This document shows, one piece after another, positions 8,093 through 14,960 of a stretch of 64,000 bases of DNA. Position 1 is the stretch's first letter. Each line of letters begins with the position of its first letter. The notes beneath the pieces were generated by a model that ran no database searches, was not told the origin of the DNA, and saw nothing but the letters and a program-made list of their open reading frames with translations. The stretch is from Desulfovibrio desulfuricans. Lineage in GTDB: Bacteria > Desulfobacterota > Desulfovibrionia > Desulfovibrionales > Desulfovibrionaceae. The position numbers were made by a program, and so were the translations under genes. The stretch lies in the NCBI RefSeq assembly GCF_004801255.1, contig NZ_CP036295.1:2182001-2246000 (forward strand). Direction: 5' to 3'.

Positions 8093-8148
8093 GTTATCCG
8101 GTCGTGTTCAGACAGCCCGTTGAAAAACAATTCAACAATAATAACTAG

Positions 8149-8346
8149 TTACTGGCACTGTTTGCCCGCGGCTTTTTTGGCTTTTTTGCGCAGGCGGCGT
8201 TCTTCTTCCTCAAGCAGAGCACGCTGCTTGTCAAAGGGAACTCAGCCGCAGTTCAGGCGGTCTGTGGGCAGCCAGCCTTTTTTGAGGGCCAGAAGGTACA
8301 GGGCGGCAATGCCGCCGAATACCAGCAGAAGAATGAGTGTATCCAT
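8149..8346 (-). CDS. Small membrane-anchored candidate selenoprotein (UGA read as Sec)
   Basis: The reading frame starts at an ATG (8346) behind GGAGG, 15 bases after the nagZ stop. It encodes MDTLILLLVFGG and one membrane helix (about 3-21), then reaches a UGA at 8242-8244 after Asn-Cys-Gly. Past the UGA the frame stays open for 30 codons (VPFDKQRALLEEEERRLRKK and on) to TAA, with normal codon use and a charged helix. Read as Sec, the product has 65 residues and a C33-G-U35 motif. Eleven bases after the UGA lies a 7-bp hairpin with a 6-base loop containing GU, in the place required of a bacterial SECIS. A tRNA-Sec gene is present at 28766-28859. I do not recognise the family. The Cys/Sec site next to a membrane anchor suggests a thiol redox or metal-binding role. 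The alternative is a 34-residue peptide ending at UGA. Confidence 0.72.
8211..8230 (-). promoter_or_regulatory. Candidate bacterial SECIS hairpin
   Basis: On the minus strand CAAGCAG pairs with CTGCTTG (7 bp) around the loop CGTGCT. The stem begins 11 bases after the UGA and the loop 18 bases after it. The E. coli fdhF SECIS also has an 11-base spacer, a short stem and a 6-base loop with a critical GU. The hairpin lies within the reading frame, as bacterial SECIS elements must. Confidence 0.65.
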
Positions 8347-8361
8347 ACTACCTCCGCCGCG

Positions 8362-9660
8362 TTACCGGGCCCAGGGATAAAGCCCTGCCGATCCGTCGGC
8401 TGCGGCCCTGGCTGCGGTGGCGCGGGTTGCGTACAGGGTGGAGATGCGCAGCCATGACTCCATGATGCGCTGCTGCGAAATTTTGCCGCTGTCCACAAGC
8501 CCCTTGAGCGCTGCAAAGGCTTTGCTGGGCAGGTCTGCATCCCAATATAAGTTATTACCGAACAGCAAAATGTCCACCCCCGCGTTTACCGCCAGCAAAA
8601 CAGCCTGCTCCATGCCGTAGTGGTCGGTGATGGCCTTCATCTGCATGTCGTCGCTGATTATTACCCCCTGCCAGCCCATACGGCCCCGCAGAAGGTCCGT
8701 AACCACCGCGCGGGAGAGTGTGGCGGGGTACTGCGGGTCAAGCCCCTTGTGGTACAGATGGCCAAGCATGACCATGCCCGGCCAGCCCTGGGCAAAGGCC
8801 TGCGCATAGGGCGCGAGGTCGGCCCTGGCGTTCCAGCAGCGGCTGATGTCTGTCAGCCCCAGATGCGAATCTTTTTGCGCGCCTCCCTGACCGGGAAAAT
8901 GCTTGAGCGCGGGGATAACCCCCTGCTGCGCAAGCCCCTGCCCAAAGGCCAGCGCATGCGCCGCAACCTTAGCCGGGTCAGGGCTGAAGCTGCGCTCAAG
9001 CGCCCCGATGGCAGGGTTGGCGGGGTTGCTGTTTACATCGGCCACCGGAGCCAGATCTACCGAAATGCCGTAGCCCGCCAGCTCCTTGCCCAGCGCCCGG
9101 GCTATGGTGCGGGTTCTGTCCGGTTGCGACGCGCCCATGCTCTGCGCGGAGGGCAAATCCGCAAATCCGCGCTGCGGCTTGAGCCGCCGCACGCGCCCGC
9201 CCTCCTGATCCACCGCTATCAGCAGGGGGCCGGGCGAGACCGCCCGCAGGGTTGCCGTGAGCTGCCTCAGCTGCTGGGGCGAAACTATATTGCGCTCGCC
9301 GCCGGTGGTAACGTCACGGTCAAACAGGATAATATGCCCCACATGCCCGCTGCGCACCTGTTCAAGAAAAGCATCGCCCTGCGGCAACTCCGCTCCGCGA
9401 AAGCCCAGCATGAGCATGGAACCAATCATGATGTCGAGCGGAGGGGTAACCTTGGCCGCCGCAGTCTTGCCCGGCGCAGCCGCCAGCGCGCCGGGCGCGC
9501 CAAAGGCAGCCTTGCCGCCCGCCATGCCTGCCGCAAGGCAGGCAAACAGCAGCACAAAAGCAAGCCGATTTGCCGCCCGGATCGCGTGGGCAAGAGCAAC
9601 GCGCAGGACTCGGCCCGCCGGGGGCACCGCCCCGTGTGCAATGGCAACCAGCAGCCGCAC
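8362..9660 (-). CDS. nagZ: Beta-N-acetylhexosaminidase, glycoside hydrolase family 3 (NagZ-like)
   Basis: 432 residues from a GTG at 9660, which has GGAGG 6 bases upstream and lies 1 base past the stop of the preceding gene; longer in-frame starts would overlap that gene. The catalytic domain shows VDQEGGRV, KHFPGQGG with K253 and the acid/base H266 of the KDSH loop, and ISDDMQM with probable nucleophile D337. NagZ removes N-acetylglucosamine from peptidoglycan fragments. Unlike the cytoplasmic E. coli enzyme, this one has an N-terminal hydrophobic segment (about 33-46) after a basic stretch, so it is probably exported or anchored. It is followed by the candidate selenoprotein gene. Confidence 0.85.
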   Translation of the reverse strand: MRLLVAIAHGAVPPAGRVLRVALAHAIRAANRLAFVLLFACLAAGMAGGKAAFGAPGALAAAPGKTAAAKVTPPLDIMIGSMLMLGFRGAELPQGDAFLEQVRSGHVGHIILFDRDVTTGGERNIVSPQQLRQLTATLRAVSPGPLLIAVDQEGGRVRRLKPQRGFADLPSAQSMGASQPDRTRTIARALGKELAGYGISVDLAPVADVNSNPANPAIGALERSFSPDPAKVAAHALAFGQGLAQQGVIPALKHFPGQGGAQKDSHLGLTDISRCWNARADLAPYAQAFAQGWPGMVMLGHLYHKGLDPQYPATLSRAVVTDLLRGRMGWQGVIISDDMQMKAITDHYGMEQAVLLAVNAGVDILLFGNNLYWDADLPSKAFAALKGLVDSGKISQQRIMESWLRISTLYATRATAARAAADGSAGLYPWAR

Positions 9661-9661
9661 C

Positions 9662-10243
9662 TTACGCCTCCGGGTCCAGGGCAACATAGGGAGCCTGCCC
9701 CTGACAGCCAAGACACTGTGCGCCGTGTTCCAGAGGGTAGGCCTCGCCGCAACGCGGGCAGACGCCGATAGCTCCCACGTGGGCATGTCCCAGCAGCTCC
9801 TTGTCCATCTGTACGCGCTGCACCTTGCAGATGCTGTGCCCTGCGTCTTCAATTTGCCGCTCCAGTTCGTTTATATCCTGGGCATACTTGGGTTTTTCTT
9901 TCATAAACCAGCCGCGTATCTCAGGAAAGGCGTACAACCGGGCCGGATCAATGCTTATCCGCACGCCCACGCCGTCTTTTTTGTTGTAGAGTGAAACCGC
10001 GTAGAGCCCCAAGTCGCGGATGTGCAGCCGCCTGTTGCCGGTGCTGCACAGGGTGAGCAGCTGCACGGCGTCCGGCAGGCATTTGCCGGTTTCAACCAAT
10101 GCTTCAAAAAGGGTGCCCTCAGGCAACAGGCCCTTGCCAAGCTCCACCATATAGCCGCCAATGAGCAGACCAGGAGCCGCGCAGCCGTGAAAGTCTTCTG
10201 CAATTTCATGAAACTGTAAAAACGTATAACTACCTATATTCAT
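9662..10243 (-). CDS. FmdE-family protein with zinc ribbon
   Basis: 193 residues. The start MNIGSYTFLQFHE at 10243 fits the FmdE family (named for subunit E of formylmethanofuran dehydrogenase); the in-frame extension upstream is not conserved-looking. The FmdE core (about 8-115) carries HGCAAPGLLIGGYMVE and the CSTGNRRL block. A C-terminal zinc ribbon has C162, C165, C177 and C180. Many sulfate reducers carry stand-alone FmdE proteins, often near molybdenum or redox genes, but their role is unsettled. It overlaps the nagZ ribosome-binding site, so nagZ is probably translated by coupling. Confidence 0.8.
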   Translation of the reverse strand: MNIGSYTFLQFHEIAEDFHGCAAPGLLIGGYMVELGKGLLPEGTLFEALVETGKCLPDAVQLLTLCSTGNRRLHIRDLGLYAVSLYNKKDGVGVRISIDPARLYAFPEIRGWFMKEKPKYAQDINELERQIEDAGHSICKVQRVQMDKELLGHAHVGAIGVCPRCGEAYPLEHGAQCLGCQGQAPYVALDPEA

Positions 10244-10261
10244 GAATGATCCAGAATGCCG

Positions 10262-10310
10262 CCCGCAGGCTGCGGGACAAAAGTAGGATGCGCAGGCAGG
10301 CTGCCTGCGC
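10262..10310. repeat. Two adjacent perfect palindromes in a divergent intergenic region
   Basis: CCCGCA-GGC-TGCGGG (10262-10276) is followed 13 bases later by the 21-base palindrome GCGCAGGCAG-G-CTGCCTGCGC (10290-10310). Both share a GCAGG/CTGC core. They lie between the divergent fmdE-type gene and the isochorismatase-type gene (10244-10482), where an operator for both directions could sit. Confidence 0.6.
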
Positions 10311-10482
10311 CTGAATGGCAATGCGTGCACCTTTTCAAATGTCACCAATTGCCGTGCAGCGTCAAGGGCTGCGCGGGCGCTTGACCGCGCAAGGCACGGG
10401 CTGTATCCGTTGTGCATAGCCCAACATGTTCCGGGCGTCCTTTGAAACTCAACGAGCGGCTCGCCCGCGTGAGGCACGACAC

Positions 10483-11031
10483 ATGCAGGCCCTCATACTC
10501 ATCGATATTCAAAACGATTACTTTCCTGGCGGCAACATGGAGCTGTGCGGCAGCGAAGCTGCGGCAAACAGCGCCGCCCAGCTTCTCGACGCATTTCGCA
10601 GGGCCAAACGGCCCGTTTTTCATGTGCAGCATATCTCGCTGGCGCCCACTGCCACGTTTTTTTTGCCCGGCACGCCGGGGGCGCTTATTCACAAAAACGT
10701 TGCCCCGCATGCTGGCGAAACAGTGGTGGAAAAGCACTTTCCCAACTCCTTTCGCGACACGCCCCTGCTCGGCCTGCTGAAGGCGCAGGGCATTGCCGGC
10801 ATTGTCCTGGCGGGCATGATGACCCACATGTGCGTGGATACCACCACCCGCGCCGCCTTTGACCTTGGCTTCAGCTGCAGCCTTGCCCACGACGCCTGCG
10901 CCACGCGCGACCTTGAGCACAACGGCAAAACCGTTTGCGCCGCCGATGTGCAAACCGCCTACATGGCGGCTCTGGGCCAGGTTTTTGCCCAGGTTCGGAG
11001 CACGCGGGAGCTTTGCTCGATGCTTGACTGA
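10483..11031 (+). CDS. Isochorismatase-family cysteine hydrolase (nicotinamidase-like)
   Basis: 182 residues from the ATG at 10483, with GAGG upstream. The catalytic triad of the family is visible: D8 in LILIDIQNDYF, K84 in VEKHFPNSF, and C117 in THMCVDTT, preceded by the cis-peptide region. These enzymes cleave small amides, vinyl ethers or related substrates; the sequence does not fix which one. It starts a plus-strand run with the 5'-nucleotidase 95 bases downstream, so a role in nucleotide or NAD salvage is possible but only inferred. Confidence 0.85.
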   Translation: MQALILIDIQNDYFPGGNMELCGSEAAANSAAQLLDAFRRAKRPVFHVQHISLAPTATFFLPGTPGALIHKNVAPHAGETVVEKHFPNSFRDTPLLGLLKAQGIAGIVLAGMMTHMCVDTTTRAAFDLGFSCSLAHDACATRDLEHNGKTVCAADVQTAYMAALGQVFAQVRSTRELCSMLD

Positions 11032-11125
11032 ACCGGGGCCAAGCCGGGACCAGCATCCGCCCGCTGCGCACTGCCGGGCGTTTGGCCTCGCAGGACTTCG
11101 GACCGCCTTCATGAGGGAAAACACC

Positions 11126-12757
11126 ATGACCCAAATACTGTCGCGCGTACGGGCCGCCGCCCTGACGCTGGCCCTGTGCGCCAGCCTGCTTGCCGGTTTT
11201 TGTCTGCTCTCCCCGGCCTGCCCGGCGCAGGACGCAGCAGGCCTTGAGCTGTTGCTGCTGCACACCAATGACCTGCATTCATACCTTGCGGGCAGGGATG
11301 CCCACGGCAACGCCTGTCTGCAGTCCGAGGGCTGCACCGGCGGGCTGGCCCGCCTTGCCACCGCCATGCAACAGGCCCGCGCCGCCCATGACAATGTGCT
11401 GGCCCTTGACGCCGGCGACCAGTTTCAGGGAACCCTGTTTTTTACAGCCAACAAGTGGCCCATGCTGGCCGACATCAATACCCTGCTGCCCTACGACGCC
11501 ATGACGCTGGGCAACCACGAGTTTGACGACGGCTGCCAAGCCACCGCCGGATTTGTACGGGCGCAGCCCTACCCCGTGCTGGCCGCCAACCTCGACGCCC
11601 GCCCCGGCTGTCCGCTGCGGGGAGCCCCCGTGCGCCCCTGGATCATCAAGGAAATACGGGGCGTAAAGGTGGGCATTGTGGGCCTGGCCAACCCCAGCGT
11701 GCGCACGCTTTCGGCGGCCTGCCCCGAAACATGGTTCTACAAAAGCGATGCGACCCTCAAAAAAGCCGTGGCGGAGCTTGAAAAGCAGGGCGTCCGGCAC
11801 ATAATCGCCGTCACGCATCTGGGCCTGCCCAAGGATCTGGAGCTTGCCCGCAGCGTGGACGGCATCGACATTATTGTGGGTGGACATACCCACGACTATC
11901 TTGGCCCCGGCTCGTCCAAGGGGCCGTACCCGCTGGTGGAGCATTCGCCCTCCGGCAAACCAGTGCTGGTCGTTACAGCTGGGGCGCTGGCCAAGTACCT
12001 TGGACAGCTTGAGGTCACCTTTGACGCGCAGGGCGTGCCGGTGCGCTGGCAGGGCGCGGCCCTGCAGCTTGACGCCTCAATCGCGCCCGACCCGGCGGTG
12101 GAGGCCAAGATCGCCCAGTATGCGCAAAAACTGCAGGTCTTCACATCCGTCACCGTGGGGCAAAACAACCTCAACGCCCCCGACGGTCTGCACCAGTGCC
12201 GCGTGGGCGAGTGCCTCTCCGGCCTGATCGCAACAGAGTCCATGCTCGAATACGGTCGCCCGTACGGAGCGCAAATTGCCCTGGTCAACGGCGGCGGACT
12301 ACGCGCGCCGCTACGGCAGGGGCCGCTGAACATGGGCGACATGCTGGCGGTGCTGCCCTTTGGCAACAAGGTCATTATCCGCGACTTCACCGGCCAGCAG
12401 CTGCTGGCGGCGCTGGAGCACGGCGTGGCCGACTACAAGGGCGTGAGCTCGCCGCTGCTGCACACGGCGGGGTTGCGCTACGTCTACAATCCTGAGCTGC
12501 CTTCGGGCAAGCGCATTGTCAGCGCGGAACTGCTGGAAGCAAACGGCGCCGCGCGCGCCATCGAGCCTGCGACGCGGTACCGGGTCGCCCTGATCGACTA
12601 TCTTGAGCGCAAGGGCGACGGTTACGCCATGCTGGCCAAGGGCGCGCCCGTGGAAGCTCCGGACGCGGCGGACGTGGATGTGCTGGCTGCGTACATCAAA
12701 AAGCACAGCCCCCTGACCGCCCTGCCGCCAGACAGACTGACGCGCCAGACCCGCTGA
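11126..12757 (+). CDS. Periplasmic 5'-nucleotidase / UshA-like metallophosphoesterase
   Basis: 543 residues. The ATG at 11126 is preferred over one 15 bases upstream because AGGGA lies 7 bases before it. A signal peptide occupies about 1-34 (ending near PACPAQ). The metallophosphoesterase domain shows LHTNDLHSY, ALDAGDQFQG, GNHEFDDG and VGGHTHDYLG; the C-terminal 5_nucleotidase domain carries LVNGGGLRAPL and the LPFGNKVI block. Such enzymes hydrolyse nucleotides, UDP-sugars or 2',3'-cyclic nucleotides in the periplasm. The overall length matches the UshA/YfkN single-module family. Confidence 0.88.
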   Translation: MTQILSRVRAAALTLALCASLLAGFCLLSPACPAQDAAGLELLLLHTNDLHSYLAGRDAHGNACLQSEGCTGGLARLATAMQQARAAHDNVLALDAGDQFQGTLFFTANKWPMLADINTLLPYDAMTLGNHEFDDGCQATAGFVRAQPYPVLAANLDARPGCPLRGAPVRPWIIKEIRGVKVGIVGLANPSVRTLSAACPETWFYKSDATLKKAVAELEKQGVRHIIAVTHLGLPKDLELARSVDGIDIIVGGHTHDYLGPGSSKGPYPLVEHSPSGKPVLVVTAGALAKYLGQLEVTFDAQGVPVRWQGAALQLDASIAPDPAVEAKIAQYAQKLQVFTSVTVGQNNLNAPDGLHQCRVGECLSGLIATESMLEYGRPYGAQIALVNGGGLRAPLRQGPLNMGDMLAVLPFGNKVIIRDFTGQQLLAALEHGVADYKGVSSPLLHTAGLRYVYNPELPSGKRIVSAELLEANGAARAIEPATRYRVALIDYLERKGDGYAMLAKGAPVEAPDAADVDVLAAYIKKHSPLTALPPDRLTRQTR

Positions 12758-12833
12758 ATCTGGCCGCATTGCCTGCCGCCAAGCTTGCCAAGGGTAACCG
12801 GGTTGAGCAATGTGGCAAAAAAGTTGAGGTTTT

Positions 12834-13775
12834 ATGAATTCCCGCGACCTTATCATGGTCATGACTTCGCTGCTTTCCATGGCGGCAGGCGTCTTTCTGC
12901 CCCAGGTGGCGGAGCCGCTTGCCGCCATGCCGCGCCTTATCCTCATTTTCATGCTCTACATGAGTTTTCTGGCTGTGGGCATGGAGGCGCTGGTGCGCGA
13001 GATACGCCACATGACGGGCACGCTCTGTTTTTTGATCATTCTGCGGCTTATACTGCTGCCCCTGCTGTGCCTTGCGGTTTTTCGCCTGCTCATGCCCCAG
13101 TTCGCGCTGGGAGCCTTTTTGCTGGGCGCGGCCCCTATTGGAGTCATGGCCGCTGTTTTTTCGCTGATGGTCGGGGCCAATACGGCGCTGATTCTTGTAG
13201 CCAACATAGCCACATCCCTGCTGTTGCCCGCCAGCCTGCCCGCCTTGCTTTCCGCCACCGACGCGGGCTTGCGGCTGCTGGGGCTGACCCCCCTCGACAT
13301 GCCGGCGCATCTTGAGCTGGGGCACATGAGCCTTTCGCTCTGCGTGACCATCCTTGTTCCCTTTGCCGCCGCGCACATCACGCGCATCCATCTGGACGGT
13401 CTGCGCAATCTGCTGCAACGCTGGCAGTTTCCATTACTCACCGTGTCTATTATCGTTTCCAACATTGCCATTTTCAGCCATTACGGCGACCAGCTGCGGC
13501 AGTCGCCGCAGCTGCTGCTCAAGTCGCTGGCGGCGGCCTCGCTGCTGTGCCTCATCATGACCCTGGCCGCCATGCCGCTGGCCCGGCGTATGAGCAGACA
13601 GGTGGGCATGGCCTTTCTTATCTCGTTTGGGGTCATCAACAACGTGCTGGTGATGATTGTGTGCATGGAATTTTTCAGCGCCACAGAGGCGATCATGTCC
13701 GCCGCCTATCTGGCCCCCCTGTACGTACTGCTGTTTTATTACCGCCTGTGCAGCCGCAGCGGCAAAAAAGCCTGA
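12834..13775 (+). CDS. BASS-family (bile acid:sodium symporter-like) transporter
   Basis: 313 residues with nine or ten hydrophobic helices. The arrangement, with an amphipathic break near LLGAAPIGVMAAVFSLMVGAN (about 98-118) and FGVINNVLVMIV in the C-terminal half, fits the BASS superfamily that includes bile-acid and arsenite carriers. Substrate is unknown; nothing in the neighbours fixes it. The ATG follows GAGG by 6 bases. It precedes the fluoride riboswitch but has its own ribosome-binding site and is not under that switch. Confidence 0.7.
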   Translation: MNSRDLIMVMTSLLSMAAGVFLPQVAEPLAAMPRLILIFMLYMSFLAVGMEALVREIRHMTGTLCFLIILRLILLPLLCLAVFRLLMPQFALGAFLLGAAPIGVMAAVFSLMVGANTALILVANIATSLLLPASLPALLSATDAGLRLLGLTPLDMPAHLELGHMSLSLCVTILVPFAAAHITRIHLDGLRNLLQRWQFPLLTVSIIVSNIAIFSHYGDQLRQSPQLLLKSLAAASLLCLIMTLAAMPLARRMSRQVGMAFLISFGVINNVLVMIVCMEFFSATEAIMSAAYLAPLYVLLFYYRLCSRSGKKA

Positions 13776-13830
13776 CACTGCAGCAAACGGCGACGTATTT
13801 ACTTCTGCACCCGGCCGAGGTAAAAGCAGA

Positions 13831-13877
13831 CAGGGGATGGGGTTCCCCTTGAACCGCATTTGCTGATAACTCCTACC
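13831..13877 (+). ncRNA. Fluoride riboswitch (crcB motif) aptamer
   Basis: The conserved elements of the crcB RNA are all present in order: GGGGATGGGGTTCCCC, then AACCGC, then TGCTGATAACTCCTACC. GGGGTT can pair with AACTCC as the pseudoknot helix. It stands about 160 bases before crcB, whose product exports fluoride, so the family and the target agree. Fluoride binding should stabilise the fold that uses CTACC and prevent the overlapping terminator. Confidence 0.92.
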
Positions 13878-13904
13878 AGGGCCATGGCGTTGGTAGACTT
13901 TTTT
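13873..13904 (+). terminator. Riboswitch-controlled terminator 1
   Basis: CTACCA (13873-13878) pairs with TGGTAG (13891-13896), with GCC/GGC inside, followed by a T6 run at 13899-13904. The 5' arm is the 3' end of the aptamer, so ligand-bound aptamer and terminator are mutually exclusive. That makes an ON switch. Confidence 0.8.
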
Positions 13905-13935
13905 GCGACCGCGCCAAAGCGCGGTTGCTTTTTTT
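13905..13935 (+). terminator. Second tandem terminator before crcB
   Basis: A 10-bp stem, GCGACCGCGC with GCGCGGTTGC (one G-T pair), closes a CAAA loop and is followed by seven T (13929-13935). It directly follows the first terminator. It does not obviously compete with the aptamer, so how crcB is read through it is unclear. Confidence 0.85.
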
Positions 13936-14034
13936 ATCCAACGCCGGGGCATTACCGCTGCCGCGGCAAACCGCAAACACGGACGGAGCGCTTGCCGGGC
14001 AACGCGTCCCCGCACCGCATATCAGGTTGACATC

Positions 14035-14424
14035 ATGGTCAAAAATGTTCTTGTGATTACGCTGGGGGCCGGGGCAGGGGCCTGCCTGCGCTGGGTGCTT
14101 TCCATGCTGCTCAATTCCATTTTTCCCGCTGTCCCCTTGGGTACGGTGGCCGCCAACTTTCTTGGCGGCTTTGGCATCGGGGTATCACTGGGCGTATTCA
14201 ACAGCTTGCCCGGCCTGGCGCCCGAGTGGCGGCTGTTCATCATCACGGGCTTTCTTGGCGGGCTCACGACCTTTTCTACCTTTACGGCGGAGATAGGCAC
14301 GCTGCTGCAGGAGCAACGCCTTGGCATGGCGGCCGGGGCCATAACCCTGCACGTTTGCGGGTCACTGGTCTGTTTTTTTATGGGGCTGGGCGCGGTGTCG
14401 CTTCTCAAATCCCTTTTTCGCTAG
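14035..14424 (+). CDS. crcB: Fluoride channel CrcB/Fluc
   Basis: 129 residues with four membrane helices, the standard length. The family signatures GAGACLRWVLS near the start, NFLGGFGIG in the second helix, and TGFLGGLTTFSTF in the third are all present. CrcB proteins form dimeric fluoride-selective channels in the inner membrane. The ATG at 14035 is used because the upstream in-frame sequence crosses the riboswitch terminator. Expression should rise with fluoride through the switch at 13831-13904. Confidence 0.95.
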   Translation: MVKNVLVITLGAGAGACLRWVLSMLLNSIFPAVPLGTVAANFLGGFGIGVSLGVFNSLPGLAPEWRLFIITGFLGGLTTFSTFTAEIGTLLQEQRLGMAAGAITLHVCGSLVCFFMGLGAVSLLKSLFR

Positions 14425-14500
14425 AGCGCTTCACGCTTGAAAAGGCCCGCGCAACACAATTTCTGCCTGTCTGGTGCTGACGGCAAGGTATGCGTGACAT

Positions 14501-14529
14501 TTACCTTTGAAACATGGTTTCACAGGTAA
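14501..14529. promoter_or_regulatory. 29-bp near-perfect dyad before the DUF190 gene
   Basis: TTACCTTTGAAAC (14501-14513) faces GTTTCACAGGTAA (14517-14529) with 12 of 13 positions matching and a 3-base centre. It ends 19 bases before the DUF190 start codon and just before its AGGAG. It could be an operator or an mRNA hairpin that tunes translation. Confidence 0.5.
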
Positions 14530-14548
14530 CCTACTTCAGGAGTAAACC

Positions 14549-14872
14549 ATGAACGGGTACAAACTGACCTTTTATACGCAACAGGGGCGCTCGCACGGTC
14601 ATCTGAGCATTGCGGAATGGCTGCTCAAGGAGGCCAAGGCCATCGGCGTCGAGGGAGCAACCTTTGCCGCTGCGCAGGGCGGTTACGGGCGCGACGGCAA
14701 ATACCACAGCACGCGTTTTTTTGACGTGGGCGAGCAGCCCGTGGAAGTGACCATGGCCGTAAGCCCGGAACACAGCGAAAAACTCTTTGCCCGCATCGAT
14801 CAGGAAAACCTGCAGATATTCTACATGAAGATTCCCGTGGAATTTGGCATCACAGGCGCGACAAAGGGCTAG
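14549..14872 (+). CDS. DUF190 family protein
   Basis: 107 residues, the usual DUF190 length, with the typical GRSHGHLSIAEWLLKEAKAIGVEGATF stretch split over residues 14-39 and a ferredoxin-like alpha/beta pattern. DUF190 proteins are often found next to crcB, as here, and resemble PII-type regulators in fold; their function is not established. AGGAG lies 6 bases before the ATG. It follows crcB by 124 bases that contain a strong dyad. Confidence 0.85.
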   Translation: MNGYKLTFYTQQGRSHGHLSIAEWLLKEAKAIGVEGATFAAAQGGYGRDGKYHSTRFFDVGEQPVEVTMAVSPEHSEKLFARIDQENLQIFYMKIPVEFGITGATKG

Positions 14873-14886
14873 TTTTGCCTGTCGGC

Positions 14887-14936
14887 AAAAAAACACACCC
14901 GGTAAAAACGGCTGCAAGGCTGCTTTTACCGGGTGT
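14887..14936 (-). terminator. Terminator of cinA (minus strand)
   Basis: ACACCCGGTAAAA (14895-14907) and TTTTACCGGGTGT (14924-14936) form a 13-bp stem. On the minus strand it is followed, after one base, by seven T (14887-14893 complement), so it ends cinA transcription. It also faces the convergent DUF190 gene but lacks a T-run on that side. Confidence 0.85.
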
Positions 14937-14960
14937 TGCGTTGCAAATTGCCTCAGAGCT

